DNA of 64,000 nt from Harmonia axyridis (GCF_914767665.1 NC_059504.1:23600001-23664000); one strand, 5' to 3'; counted from the stretch's first letter, positions 10,978-23,172 are shown. The notes: generated by a model not told the origin, from the letters alone. Made by a program: numbers and translations.

Positions 10978-12513
10978 AAAAACATCTATTAAAATTGGAG
11001 AGAATTTGTGAAGCAATTTGTTCATATTCAACTAGAATAATAAATTTGTATATATGTAAATATTTTATGTTTTATTTTATTTTTTCAATATAAATGAGAA
11101 TGAAATTAAATTTATATCTTTTTTCAAGCAATAGAAATTTGGAGTAAGGTAAATGTCCCAATTATCGACACAATAGCGTGAGTAAGAATGACAAAGAGTC
11201 TTCAATTACGAAAACAATTTTTATGTAGTTGCAATATAGAATTTCCCATTCTTTGAACCTTCATTTTCAATATACAGAAAAAAAAATCGTAAAATAGTAG
11301 AAATAATTTGAATAAAATGAATAAAATTCAGATGCCCCAATGGTCGACACCATTTAATTTTCCTGTGAAGAAATAAAAAAACAAACGAAGTAATACTTCT
11401 TCAACAAAAAGTATTCGTGAAGGTGCAAAAATCCTCGTCTTTGAATCGGATTTTTGTTGCCCCAGCACTAATTCTTCATGTTAAAATATTATTTAGCAAC
11501 GTGTTTTTTCGAAGAATTCAAATGCCCTTATATTACTTACGAAAAATATTAAAAAAGTGAAAAATATGAAGGGGTGGTTCTGTATTTTTTACTTGTACAT
11601 TTACCCAATTCTTAACTAAAATACAGAAAACAAGTACCTGCATAGATTTTTGCCTCTAGTGTCATCAAAGTCAAAACCATTCACACCAATTATCTGCAAT
11701 CTTTAAAGAGATAAGGGAGAAACTTTCTTATAATTGAAAACCTTATTTTGTTATACAGTAATTGCAATGTAATAGCTTTTAATTATATGCACATTTCCAA
11801 TGGTTTTTATTTATTCTGAGGGGTCAAAGAAAACTCTTATGATATAAAAAATTATCTTATCTCGCTTGAGGCAGTTAGAATTTTACCAATACTTCTCAGA
11901 AATATACGGTAGGGTGTAAATGTATGAAATCAATTCATTTCTTCTCAATTCTTGGTATTCCTGCGAAAGAGATTACGTTATTGGTATATCGTGACACTTT
12001 CATTTGAAGGTCTTTCTAGTATATATTCAATGAAATAAATTATTGTAAGATCTAGGTAATTATACTGGGTGAATTGAAAGATTTTCATTCAATTCAGACT
12101 CATAGTTTTTCATTACGGTAATATTATTTTTCATTGTCATTGAAATTACAATAAATACCCAAACGTATTACCTTCAGCGAAAATATTATATTACATTGTT
12201 ACCAGTTTGCGATTACGCAATTCCTTACCTACGTTCGATAGTTTGCCTTTATTAAAACTTCGCCTTGCTGGTTATGCGCAGTGAGTTCGACATGGCCAAG
12301 CTTAAGCCAGTCAATCAAGAAGAAGAATACACAAGCCAGGTTCTCTCTGGATCATAGACCAGAATTAACTAACTACCTACATTTTTGTACAAGAGACAAC
12401 CAGTTCATTTTCTGACCAAAAACAACGACCTCTACTACCGAAAGTTTATACACTTTGCTATAATTTTGATTTCATAATTTTTTTTTACAGTATTGAATTT
12501 ATATATTGGAATA

Positions 12514-13323
12514 ATGGCTTACGAACACGTAAATCCAGAAGTAGAATTGAAGGTGAAGGAGGAAGATTTAGAAATTACTGAGGAGTTTATTGAACCAAAC
12601 GGAAATATTATTGCAAGAGAAACTGGCAGAACATATTACGAGGCCAATAATATGAAACTGGAAAGTGATGTTGGAGAGAAAGATAGAAATGAAACTCAGG
12701 AAAAATTCGAGTGTTGTTTGTGTGAATTTTCGACAATCTGGATAGGCAATATCAGGAGACATGTGAACATTGTGCATTTTAACAAAAAAGATTTCAAATG
12801 CCGCCTTTGTGACTATATATCAAGTGATAGTAATACGGTTTTACAACATATGAGTGATGTACATTTCAAATTGAAAAAATTCCAATGCCATCTTTGTGAA
12901 TATTCGACGAGTCGAAAAACTAATTTGAAACGTCACATAACAACTGTACATTTGAATTTGAAAAAATTTAAATGTGAAGAATGTGCTTATGCCACAAATT
13001 TGAGTAGTTCGTTGAAATATCACATACAGAAAGTACATTCAGATACGGAAACATATCCAAAACCTAGAAACTACAAATGTAATGTATGTGAATTGTCTAA
13101 AACTTCGAAAAAAGATTTGAACAAAAATATCAAAAGTGTTCATTTGAAGATTAAAGACTATCAATGTGATATATGTGAATATAAGGCGAGCAGAAAAACT
13201 CATTTAAAAAGTCATATGGAAAATATTCATTCGACTAAAAAGTGCAAATTATGCGATTTCAGTACAACTGAGCAATGGACTTTAAGAAGACATGTGAAAG
13301 ACTTACATCCAGAAAAACTGTAG
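12514..13323 (+). CDS. ZF copy 5: seven-finger C2H2 protein with a damaged finger 5
   Basis: The frame is intact. H205N removes the first zinc-binding histidine of finger 5, and T196K lies in the same finger. The other six fingers are complete. The spacer that follows carries a 275 bp deletion. Confidence 0.88.
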   Translation: MAYEHVNPEVELKVKEEDLEITEEFIEPNGNIIARETGRTYYEANNMKLESDVGEKDRNETQEKFECCLCEFSTIWIGNIRRHVNIVHFNKKDFKCRLCDYISSDSNTVLQHMSDVHFKLKKFQCHLCEYSTSRKTNLKRHITTVHLNLKKFKCEECAYATNLSSSLKYHIQKVHSDTETYPKPRNYKCNVCELSKTSKKDLNKNIKSVHLKIKDYQCDICEYKASRKTHLKSHMENIHSTKKCKLCDFSTTEQWTLRRHVKDLHPEKL

Positions 13324-14580
13324 AAAAACATCTATTAAAATTGGAGAGAATTTGTGAAGCAATTTGTTCATATTCAACTAGAATAATAAATTTGTATATA
13401 TGTAAATATTTTATGTTTTATTTTATTTTTTTAATATAAATGAGAATGAAATTAAATTTATATCTTTTTTCAAGCAATACAAATTTGGAGTATGTGCAAA
13501 AATCCTCGTCTTTGAATCGGATTTTTGTTGCCCCAGCACTAATTCTTCATGTTAAAATATTATTTAGCAACGTGTTTTTGCGAAGAATTCAAATGCCCTT
13601 ATATTACTTACGAAAAATATTAAAAAAGTGAAAAATATGAAGGGGTTGTTCTGTATTTTTTACTTGTACATTTACCCAATTCTTAACTAAAATACAGAAA
13701 ACAAGTACCTGCATAGATTTTTGCCTCTAGTGTCATCAAAGTCAAAACCATTCACACCAATTATCTGCAATCTTTAAAGAGATAAGGGAGAAACTTTCTT
13801 ATAATTGAAAACCTTATTTTGTTATACAGTAATTGCAATGTAATAGCTTTTAATTATATGCACATTTCCAATGGTTTTTATTTATTCTGAGGGGTCAAAG
13901 AAAACTCTTATGATATAAAAAATTATCTTATCTCGCTTGAGGCAGTTAGAATTTTACCAATACTTCTCAGAAATATACGGTAGGGTGTAAATGTATGAAA
14001 TCAATTCATTTCTTCTCAATTCTTGGTATTCCTGCGAAAGAGATTACGTTATTGGTATATCGTGACACTTTCATTTGAAGGTCTTTCAAGTATATATTCA
14101 ATGAAATAAATTATTGTAAGATCTAATTATACTGGGTGAATTGAAAGATTTTCATTCAATTCAGACTCATTGTTTTTCATAACAGTAATATTATTTTTCA
14201 TTGTCATTAAAATTACAATAAATACCCAAACGTATTACCTTCAGCGAAAATATTATATTACATTATTACCAGTTTGCTATTACGCAATTCCTTACCTACG
14301 TTCGATAGTTTGCCTTTATTGAAACTTCATCTTGCTGGTTATGCGCAGTGAGTTCGACATGGCCAAGCTTAAGCCAGACAATCAAGAAGAAGAAAACACA
14401 AGCCAGGTTCTCTCTGGATCATAGACCAGAATTAACTAACTACCTACATTTTTGTACAAGAGATAACCAGTTCATTTTCTGACCAAAAACAACGACCTCT
14501 ACTACCGAAAGTTTATACACTTTGCTATAATTTTGATTTCATAATTTTTTTTTACAGTATTGAATTTATATATTGGAATA
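13324..14580 (+). repeat. Spacer with 275 bp deletion
   Basis: At about 13490 the sequence jumps from ggagta to tgtgcaaaaatcc. This removes the segment holding both cccaat..tcgacac motifs, for a net loss of 275 bp against the spacer at 10978-12513. The rest is normal, including the leader and the acceptor-like site. The deletion also creates a chance 63-codon frame at 13440-13631, which is not a gene. Confidence 0.85.
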
Positions 14581-15390
14581 ATGGCTTACGAACACGTAAA
14601 TCCAGAAGTAGAATTGAAGGTGAAGGAGGAAGATTTAGAAATTACTGAGGAGTTTATTGAACCAAACGGAAATATTATTGCAAGAGAAACTGGCAGAACA
14701 TATTACGAGGCCAATAATATGAAACTGGAAAGTGATGTTGGAGAGAAAGATAGAAATGAAACTCAGGAAAAATTCGAGTGTTGTTTGTGTGAATTTTCGA
14801 CAATCTGGATAGGCAATTTCAGGAGACATGTGAACATTGTGCATTTTAACAAAAAAGATTTCAAATGCCGCCTTTGTGACTATATATCAAGTGATAGTAA
14901 TACTGTTTTACAACATATGAGTGATGTACATTTCAAATTGAAAAAATTCCAATGCCATCTTTGTGAATATTCGACGAGTCGAAAAACTAATTTGAAACGT
15001 CACATAACAACTGTACATTTGAATTTGAAGAAATTTAAATGTGAAGAATGTGCTCATGCCACAAATTTGAGTAGTTCGTTGAAATATCACATACAGAAAG
15101 TACATTCAGATAGGGAAACATATCCAAAACCTAGAAACTACAAATGTAATGTATGTGAATTGTCTACAACTTCAAAAAAAGATTTGAACAAACATATCAA
15201 AAGTGTTCATTTGAAGATTAAAGACTATCAATGTGATATATGTGAATATAAGGCGAGCAGAAAAACTCATTTAAAAAGTCATATGGAAAATATTCATTCG
15301 ACTAAAAAGTGCAAATTATGCGATTTCAGTACAACTGAGCAATGGACTTTAAGAAGACATGTGAAAGACTTACATCCAGAAAAACTGTAG
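14581..15390 (+). CDS. ZF copy 6: seven-finger C2H2 protein
   Basis: Intact frame. It carries I80F, Y159H and T178R and so equals copy 1 except for E23. Its leader also shares the copy 1 variants (acaatcaagaagaagaaaac, agataaccag), although the two lie 12.15 kb apart. That suggests transfer or exchange between non-adjacent units. Confidence 0.9.
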   Translation: MAYEHVNPEVELKVKEEDLEITEEFIEPNGNIIARETGRTYYEANNMKLESDVGEKDRNETQEKFECCLCEFSTIWIGNFRRHVNIVHFNKKDFKCRLCDYISSDSNTVLQHMSDVHFKLKKFQCHLCEYSTSRKTNLKRHITTVHLNLKKFKCEECAHATNLSSSLKYHIQKVHSDRETYPKPRNYKCNVCELSTTSKKDLNKHIKSVHLKIKDYQCDICEYKASRKTHLKSHMENIHSTKKCKLCDFSTTEQWTLRRHVKDLHPEKL

Positions 15391-16926
15391 AAAAACATCT
15401 ATTAAAATTGGAGAGAATTTGTGAAGCAATTTGTTCATATTCAACTAGAATAATAAATTTGTATATATGTAAATATTTTATGTTTTATTTTATTTTTTCA
15501 ATATAAATGAGAATGAAATTAAATTTATATCTTTTTTCAAGCAATAGAAATTTGGAGTAAGGTAAATGTCCCAATTATCGACACAATAGCGTGAGTAAGA
15601 ATGACAAAGAGTCTTCAATTACGAAAACAATTTTTATGTAGATGCAATATAGAATTTCCCATTCTTTGAACCTTCATTTTCAATATACAGAAAAAAAAAT
15701 CGTAAAATAGTAGAAATAATTTGAATAAAATGAATAAAATTCAGATGCCCCAATGGTCGACACCATTTAATTTTCCTGTGAAGAAATAAAAAAACAAACG
15801 AAGTAATACTTCTTCAACAAAAAGTATTCGTGAAGGTGCAAAAATCCTCGTCTTTGAATCGGATTTTTGTTGCCCCAGCACTAATTCTTCATGTTAAAAT
15901 ATTATTTAGCAACGTGTTTTTTCGAAGAATTCAAATGCCCTTATATTACTTACGAAAAATATTAAAAAAGTGAAAAATATGAAGGGGTGGTTCTGTATTT
16001 TTTACTTGTACATTTACCCAATTCTTAACTAAAATACAGAAAACAAGTACCTGCATAGATTTTTGCCTCTAGTGTCATCAAAGTCAAAACCATTCACACC
16101 AATTATCTGCAATCTTTAAAGAGATAAGGGAGAAACTTTCTTATAATTGAAAACCTTATTTTGTTATACAGTAATTGCAATGTAATAGCTTTTAATTATA
16201 TGCACATTTCCAATGGTTTTTATTTATTCTGAGGGGTCAAAGAAAACTCTTATGATATAAAAAATTATCTTATCTCGCTTGAGGCAGTTAGAATTTTACC
16301 AATACTTCTCAGAAATATACGGTAGGGTGTAAATGTATGAAATCAATTCATTTCTTCTCAATTCTTGGTATTCCTGCGAAAGAGATTACGTTATTGGTAT
16401 ATCGTGACACTTTCATTTGAAGGTCTTTCAAGTATATATTCAATGAAATAAATTATTGTAAGATCTAGGTAATTATACTGGGTGAATTGAAAGATTTTCA
16501 TTCAATTCAGACTCATAGTTTTTCATTACGGTAATATTATTTTTCATTGTCATTGAAATTACAATAAATACCCAAACGTATTACCTTCAGCGAAAATATT
16601 ATATTACATTGTTACCAGTTTGCGATTACGCAATTCCTTACCTACGTTCGATAGTTTGCCTTTATTAAAACTTCGCCTTGCTGGTTATGCGCAGTGAGTT
16701 CGACATGGCCAAGCTTAAGCCAGTCAATCAAGAAGAAGAATACACAAGCCAGGTTCTCTCTGGATCATAGACCAGAATTAACTAACTACCTACATTTTTG
16801 TACAAGAGACAACCAGTTCATTTTCTGACCAAAAACAACGACCTCTACTACCGAAAGTTTATACACTTTGCTATAATTTTGATTTCATAATTTTTTTTTA
16901 CAGTATTGAATTTATATATTGGAATA

Positions 16927-17736
16927 ATGGCTTACGAACACGTAAATCCAGAAGTTGAATTGAAGGTGAAGGAGGAAGATTTAGAAATTACTGAGGAGTT
17001 TATTGAACCAAACGGAAATATTATTGCAAGAGCAACTGGCAGAACATATTACGAGGCCAATAATATGAAACTGGAAAGTGATGTTGGAGAGAAAGATAGA
17101 AATGAAACTCAGGAAAAATTCGAGTGTTGTTTGTGTGAAATTTCGACAATCTGGATAGGCAATATCAGGAGACATGTGAACATTGTGCATTTTAACAAAA
17201 AAGATTTCAAATGCCGCCTTTGTGACTATATATCAAGTGATAGTAATACGGTTTTACAACATATGAGTGATGTACATTTCAAATTGAAAAAATTCCAATG
17301 CCATCTTTGTGAATATTCGACGAGTCGAAAAACTAATTTGAAACGTCACATAACAACTGTACATTTGAATTTGAAAAAATTTAAATGTGAAGAATGTGCT
17401 TATGCCACAAATTTGAGTAGTTCGTTGAAATATCACATACAGAAAGTACATTCAGATACGGAAACATATCCAAAACCTAGAAACTACAAATGTAATGTAT
17501 GTGAATTGTCTACAACTTCAAAAAAAGATTTGAACATACATATCAAAAGTGTTCATTTGAAGATTAAAGACTATCAATGTGATATATGTGAATATAAGGC
17601 GAGCAGAAAAACTCATTTAAAAAGTCATATGGAAAATATTCATTCGACTAAAAAGTGCAAATTATGCGATTTCAGTACAACTGAGCAATGGACTTTAAGA
17701 AGACATGTGAAAGACTTACATCCAGAAAAACTGTAG
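16927..17736 (+). CDS. ZF copy 7: seven-finger C2H2 protein
   Basis: Intact frame with all zinc ligands. Changes are E36A, F72I (a finger 1 position usually aromatic) and K204I. K204I lies at helix position +6 of finger 5, a predicted base-contact residue, and is shared with copies 8, 13, 16 and 18. Confidence 0.9.
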   Translation: MAYEHVNPEVELKVKEEDLEITEEFIEPNGNIIARATGRTYYEANNMKLESDVGEKDRNETQEKFECCLCEISTIWIGNIRRHVNIVHFNKKDFKCRLCDYISSDSNTVLQHMSDVHFKLKKFQCHLCEYSTSRKTNLKRHITTVHLNLKKFKCEECAYATNLSSSLKYHIQKVHSDTETYPKPRNYKCNVCELSTTSKKDLNIHIKSVHLKIKDYQCDICEYKASRKTHLKSHMENIHSTKKCKLCDFSTTEQWTLRRHVKDLHPEKL

Positions 17737-19893
17737 AAAAACATCTATTAAAATTGGAGAGAATTTGTGAAGCAATTTGTTCATATTCAACTAGAATAAT
17801 AAATTTGTATATATGTAAATATTTTATGTTTTATTTCATTTTTTTAATATAAATGAGAATGAAATTAAATTTATATCTTTTTTCAAGCAATACAAATTTG
17901 GAGTAAGGTAAATGTCCCAATTATCGACACAATAGCGTGAGTAAGAATGACAAAGAGTCTTCAATTACGAAAACAATTTTTATGTAGTTGCAATATAGAA
18001 TTTCCCATTCTTTGAACCTTCATTTTCAATATACAGGAAAAAAAATCGTAAAATAGTAGAAATAATTTGAATAAAATGAATAAAATTCAGATGCCTCAAT
18101 GGTCGACACCATTTAATTTTCTTGTGAAGAAATAAAAAAACAAACGAAGTAATACTTCTTCAACAAAAAGTATTCGTGAAGGTGCAAAAATCCTCGTCTT
18201 TGAATCGGATTTTTGTTGCCCCAGCACTAATTCTTCATGTTAAAATATTATTTAGCAACGTGTTTTTTCGAAGAATTCAAATGCCCTTATATTACTTACG
18301 AAAAATATTAAAAAAGTGAAAAATATGAAGGGGTGGTTCTGTATTTTTTACTTGTACATTTACCCAATTCTTAACTAAAATACAGAAAACAAGTACCTGC
18401 ATAGATTTTGCCTCTAGTGTCATCAAAGTCAAAACCATTCACACCAATTATCTGCAATCTTTAAAGAGATAAGGGAGAAACTTTCTTATAATTGAAAACC
18501 TTATTTTGTTATACAGTAATTGCAATGTAATAGCTTTTAATTATATGCACATTTCCAATGGTTTTTATTTATTCTGAGGGGTCAAAGAAAACTCTTATGA
18601 TATAAAAAATTATCTTATCTCGCTTGAGGCAGTTAGAATTTTACCAATACTTCTCAGAAATATACGGTAGGGTGTAAATGTATGAAATCAATTCATTTCT
18701 TCTCAATTCTTGGTATTCCTGCGAAAGAGATTACGTTATTGGTATATCGTGACACTTTCATTTGAAGGTCTTTCAAGTATATATTCAATGAAATAAATTA
18801 TTGTAAGATCTAGGTAATTATACTGGGTGAATTGAAAGATTTTCATTCAATTCAGACTCATAGTTTTTCATTACGGTAATATTATTTTTCATTGTCATTG
18901 AAATTACAATAAATACCCAAACGTATTACCTTCAGCGAAAATATTATATTACATTGTTACCAGTTTGCGATTACGCAATTCCTTACCTACGTTCGATAGT
19001 TTGCCTTTATTAAAACTTCGCCTTGCTGGTTATGCGCAGTGAGTTCGACATGGCCAAGCTTAAGCCAGTCAATCAAGAAGAATAATACACAAGCCAGGTT
19101 CTCTCTGGATCATAGACCAGAATTAACTAACTACCTACATTTTTGTACAAGAGACAACCAGTTCATTTTCTGACCAAAAACAACGACCTCTACTACCGAA
19201 AGTTTATACACTTTGCTATAATTTTGATTTCATAATTTTTTTTTACAGTATTGAATTTATATATTGGAATAATGGCTTACGAACACGTAAATCCAGAAGT
19301 AGAATTGAAGGTGAAGGAGGAAGATTTAGAAATTACTGAGGAGTTTATTGAACCAAACGGAAATATTATTGCAAAAGAAACTGGCAGAACATATTACGAG
19401 GCCAATAATATGAAACTGGAAAGTGATGTTGGAGAGAAAGATAGAAATGAAACTCAGGAAAAATTCGAGTGTTGTTTGTGTGAATTTTCGACAATCTGGA
19501 TAGGCAATATCAGGAGACATGTGAACATTGTGCATTTTAACAAAAAAGATTTCAAATGCCGCCTTTGTGACTATATATCAAGTGATAGTAATACGGTTTT
19601 ACAACATATGAGTGATGTACATTTCAAATTGAAAAAATTCCAATGCCATCTTTGTGAATATTCGACGAGTCGAAAAACTAATTTGAAACGTCACATAACA
19701 ACTGTACATTTGAATTTGAAAAAATTTAAATGTGAAGAATGTGCTTATTATTATTATTATTATTATTACAAGGTAAAGAGTTGAGGCCAAGCCTATAAAC
19801 TCACAAAAATTGAAATATATGAAAAAAATACACCGAAACTTAAAAAAAATGCATTACAAAAGAAAAAGTAATTCACAGCTCCACAAGTAGCAC

Positions 19894-22683
19894 TCACTCG
19901 CGACGAAACCAGGTGTCATAGTTGTTTTTAAAAGAGTTCACAGAAACTGAGTTCACCACCGATGAAGGTAAAGAGTTCCAAACGGTAAACACGCGGTTTG
20001 TGATGAAGAACTGTCTTTGGGATGTTTTGAAACTTTCCTTCCTCAGCTTGAAAGCGTGACCTCGCAGACGGTCGTCCAGGTTCAACTTGAAGAGACCACT
20101 GAGGTCAACTCCAAAAAAGTTGTGAAGAGCACGAAAAGTAATGATGGGATCACCACGCAGCCTCCCGTCATCAAACGTGGACAGATTCATGATGGACAGT
20201 CTTTCACCATAACTGGGACGTAAGATGCCGTAGGGCAAACGAGTTGCCCGTCGCTGGACGCTCTCCAATAACGCCGAGTCTCTACTCAATGATGGACTCC
20301 ACACAGGGCCAGCAAACTCCAGTATGGGTCTCACGTAAAGTTTGTAAAGGATAGCACAGGTGGAGGGATCACATCTACCAAAAGCTTTCTGAACCATAAA
20401 TAAAGTTCTCTTGGCCTTGTTTACCGCTTGAAGAATGTGGTCGGACCAGCTTAGATTCTCTGACATAATTACACCAAGGTCAGCATGACTACTACAAGTA
20501 GCGATGGGGTTGTTGTTTATATAGTACTGACGACGGGGATTGCGAGCACCCAAGTGCAGAACAACACACTTCTCGTAGTTCAGAGGCAACCTCCACTCCT
20601 GGCACCAATGGTTCAATTTCTCCATGTCTTCCTGAATCAGATGAGCTGCCACGTTGGGGTTACCGAATAATTTGGTATCGTCGGCAAATTGGGAACACTG
20701 AGAGTTGAAGATCTTGGGTAAATCAGAGATGTAGAGGAGAAAAAGTAGTGGACCCAAAACAGAACCCTGTGGAACTCCACTTCCAACAGGTCTCGCCGAA
20801 GAGAGAGATTTATCGACTCGAACCTGGAAGGTTCGATCGGTAAGAAATGCTTCAATCCAAGAAAGCAGGCGGCCGCGGACCCCAAGATGTTCGAGTTTAT
20901 GTAAGAGAAGATCATGTGGTACACGGTCAAATGCCCGAGAAAAATCCAGATAAACAATGTCGACTGGACAGCCCTTATCAAGGGACTCGGACCAGGAGTT
21001 TACGCACTCAAGGAGGTTAGTAATGACTGATCTACCAGAAAGGAAGCCGTGTTGACATTCGGGAATAAGGTTACCGCTAAGTGCAAACTCAAGGACACCA
21101 CTCAAGATGATCTTCTCGCACACCTTTGCCACAATCGGAACCAGACTAATTGGACGATAATTTTCTGCGTCACGTTTATCTCCCTTCTTGAAAATTGGCG
21201 TTACAAGTGCATTACGCCAAGCAGAGGGTAGGCTGGATGTTTGAAGTGAACGTTTGTACAAAATAGAAAGAGGATACGAAAGAGGTTGGGCACATTCCTT
21301 GAGTATTTTAGCAGTGATGCCATCCGCACCAGGAGGGGAGTTAACATTGAGTGCAGATAAATGGGCTTCAACGACTGCAGGGTCGAAAGAAGACTCTGTT
21401 ATTTCAGAAGAATTCCTCTCAACGTTCAATCTTGGAAGTTGGTGGGCTCCTCTTGTAAAAGAGGCAGCAAAGGAATCAGCTAGGACGTTTGCCGTCTCCT
21501 CGGGACAGGAGCAAGGAGTATTGCTAGAATTGCGAACCAATGGTATGCCAACTTTAGAATTAAGGGTTGATCTGACGTATTTGAAAAACTTTTTGTTGTT
21601 CTTAGAATGTATTAGATTGGATTCAAATTCCCTTTTGGAATCGGCAATTAGTGATGAAAGTGAATTGGAGAAACGTCGATGGTCTTCGTAGTCTCTTACT
21701 TGCTTATGACGTAGGTAACGTTGCCATATGGACTTCTTGTGACGTATTAGTCTAAGGATATTTTGATCGATCCAGGGCTTAGCTGGTATGTAAACAATAT
21801 TTCTCACAGATGAGCATTCATTGGTCAAGTTTAGAAGGGTTGTGGTAAAAACAGCCCACATCTCCTCAGTATCAGTATTGGGCGCAAGAAGTGTACTCCA
21901 ATCGACGTCCCCCAGTCTCAGACAAAGTTGATGATAGTCTATGATTTTCAAATGTTTTCTTGACCTATTGGATGGTGTACGTGATCTCATATGAATGGTG
22001 GAGAGTAAGATAATGTGGTCTGATTTGCCTAAGGGTGGATATTGTTCAATCTTGGAAACAAGGTCAGTATCGTTCGTTAGCAATAGATCTAGAAGAGAAG
22101 GAGTCTGCAAATTGCGAAAGCGCGTAGGAAAGTCCACCAGTTGAAAGAGGTTGTAGTCGCGGATAGCGTCTACATAAACGCTAGATGCCGAATTATAGGT
22201 CTTTGATGTCATAGGCCATTCAACATCGGGCATGTTGAAATCACCAGCTATATATAGATTGCGCTTGGTCGTGGAAAGACTACCCAGATGAGCAGCCAGT
22301 GAAGTATCGGATTGGCAAGGGCGAGGTCGATAAATGCAGCCGATGGTGAAGAAGCAAGACTTCTCCTCCAACAGATCAAGGAATTTATTGTCAATTCCTG
22401 GGAGGTCAAGGTTAGTTACTTTCAGAGAAAAAGATAAAGAGATATTCGTGGCCACATACATGCAAACACCACCATGACCCACAGTTGTTGTACTGTCCTG
22501 CCTATAAATCGAATAACCGGGTATGGAAACCAGTGAATCTGGAATACCAGGATGAAGCCAGGATTCCGCGATCAAGATGAAAGTTGGATGATGGACGTCC
22601 ACATAAGCTAACAATTCCAAGTACTTGGAGAACAGAGACTGTGCGTTGGTATAAAGGATGGTCCACTCATGGAGAATGTCTAG
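19894..22683 (-). CDS. LINE ORF2: endonuclease-reverse transcriptase
   Basis: The frame is open from 22695 down to the stop at 19894. A residue-1 codon at 22620 (TTG) gives 908 residues, but no ATG precedes the domains. The likely entry is a -1 frameshift from ORF1 at 22683-22689. Residue numbers here count from 22620. An AP-type endonuclease spans about 10-230, with the ES at 19-20, GDFN at 126-129 and SDH at 200-202. The reverse transcriptase spans about 460-720, with NYRPISL near 487, the first catalytic Asp in YLDFSRAFD (559) and FADD at 645-648. A C-terminal extension typical of the group follows. The enzyme nicks target DNA and primes reverse transcription there. All these key residues are present and there is no internal stop. 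Confidence 0.93.
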   Translation of the reverse strand, partial: LDILHEWTILYTNAQSLFSKYLELLAYVDVHHPTFILIAESWLHPGIPDSLVSIPGYSIYRQDSTTTVGHGGVCMYVATNISLSFSLKVTNLDLPGIDNKFLDLLEEKSCFFTIGCIYRPRPCQSDTSLAAHLGSLSTTKRNLYIAGDFNMPDVEWPMTSKTYNSASSVYVDAIRDYNLFQLVDFPTRFRNLQTPSLLDLLLTNDTDLVSKIEQYPPLGKSDHIILLSTIHMRSRTPSNRSRKHLKIIDYHQLCLRLGDVDWSTLLAPNTDTEEMWAVFTTTLLNLTNECSSVRNIVYIPAKPWIDQNILRLIRHKKSIWQRYLRHKQVRDYEDHRRFSNSLSSLIADSKREFESNLIHSKNNKKFFKYVRSTLNSKVGIPLVRNSSNTPCSCPEETANVLADSFAASFTRGAHQLPRLNVERNSSEITESSFDPAVVEAHLSALNVNSPPGADGITAKILKECAQPLSYPLSILYKRSLQTSSLPSAWRNALVTPIFKKGDKRDAENYRPISLVPIVAKVCEKIILSGVLEFALSGNLIPECQHGFLSGRSVITNLLECVNSWSESLDKGCPVDIVYLDFSRAFDRVPHDLLLHKLEHLGVRGRLLSWIEAFLTDRTFQVRVDKSLSSARPVGSGVPQGSVLGPLLFLLYISDLPKIFNSQCSQFADDTKLFGNPNVAAHLIQEDMEKLNHWCQEWRLPLNYEKCVVLHLGARNPRRQYYINNNPIATCSSHADLGVIMSENLSWSDHILQAVNKAKRTLFMVQKAFGRCDPSTCAILYKLYVRPILEFAGPVWSPSLSRDSALLESVQRRATRLPYGILRPSYGERLSIMNLSTFDDGRLRGDPIITFRALHNFFGVDLSGLFKLNLDDRLRGHAFKLRKESFKTSQRQFFITNRVFTVWNSLPSSVVNSVSVNSFKNNYDTWFRRE

Positions 22684-23172
22684 TTTTTTGCACTCTTAGA
22701 AGTGGAGATCTTTGTGATAGTAGGCTTACCGGAGATATATTTGATGTTGATGTTAGACTCGCCCGCGTCGATTCTGTGCTTTAGTTCGGCACGCAAATCA
22801 TTGAGCTCTTTTACTTGTAAAGGTGTTTTATCGTCAGTAATGCTATATTTCCGCCAGTCGCGTACGCTGGCGATGACTCGCCTGTCTTTGAGAATTCTCG
22901 TGACTATCAGTGGGTTGTTGAAAGATACTTTGAGAATTCTTGGACGGTTGTTAGTCGATACTCCTATTCTAGAGATGGAGGTACGTTGCGAATTAGCATC
23001 TGGATTCACGCGGTCGAGAACTTGAGAAACACTCGCCTCGTCATCCGCGGGGCTAGCTTCAGGAATTCCGCGAATCAGTATGTTGTGGGACCTACGTAAG
23101 CGTTCCAACATTTCAGCCGGCTGAATCTCAATCTCGGATATTTTGGTGCTGGCGTTATCAATCGCCACAATT
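22680..23172 (-). pseudogene. LINE ORF1, 5'-truncated
   Basis: About 164 codons of the upstream LINE ORF remain, ending in TAG at 22680-22682. The segment RSHNILIRGIPE followed by a charged and hydrophobic alternating region resembles the RRM-like/transposase-22-type RNA-binding ORF1 proteins of LINEs. The true N-terminus is missing because the element is 5'-truncated at about 23172. The open frame continues into the zinc-finger gene on the opposite strand only by chance. Such proteins coat the LINE RNA. Confidence 0.7.
22683..22689 (-). promoter_or_regulatory. Candidate -1 ribosomal frameshift heptamer A AAA AAC
   Basis: Read on the minus strand in the ORF1 frame the codons are gcA AAA AAC TAG. 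This is a canonical X XXY YYZ slippery heptamer placed directly before the ORF1 stop. A -1 shift moves exactly into the ORF2 frame, which is open from a TAA at 22696-22698 onward. ORF2 lacks an upstream in-frame ATG, so a frameshift or stop-restart is needed. No downstream pseudoknot was worked out. Confidence 0.6.

Larger units (their letters stand above)
19749..23172 (-). mobile_element. 5'-truncated CR1-group LINE inserted in ZF copy 8
   Basis: A non-LTR retrotransposon of about 3.4 kb on the minus strand. In element order it has an ORF1 remnant, an intact ORF2 (endonuclease plus reverse transcriptase), a 3' UTR of about 125 bases and a (TAA)n tail, seen as (TTA)8 at 19745-19768 on the + strand. 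The empty site is known from sister copies (gtgcttatgccacaaat). Against it the duplicated target is at most TTAT (19745-19748 and 23173-23176), which overlaps the tail repeat. The CR1-group call (CR1/Rex1/Daphne-like) rests on the RT motifs GVPQGSVLGPLLFLLYISDLP-type and FADD and on a simple-repeat tail instead of poly(A). The intact ORF2 suggests a recent insertion. Confidence 0.93.

Noticed and set aside
13440..13631. 63-codon + strand frame after copy 5
   Set aside because: It exists only because a 275 bp deletion joined two spacer segments. It has no similarity to a protein and is not seen in other units.
21254..21691. 145-codon + strand frame inside the LINE
   Set aside because: It lies antisense to the intact reverse transcriptase ORF, which has clear catalytic motifs, and has no motif of its own.
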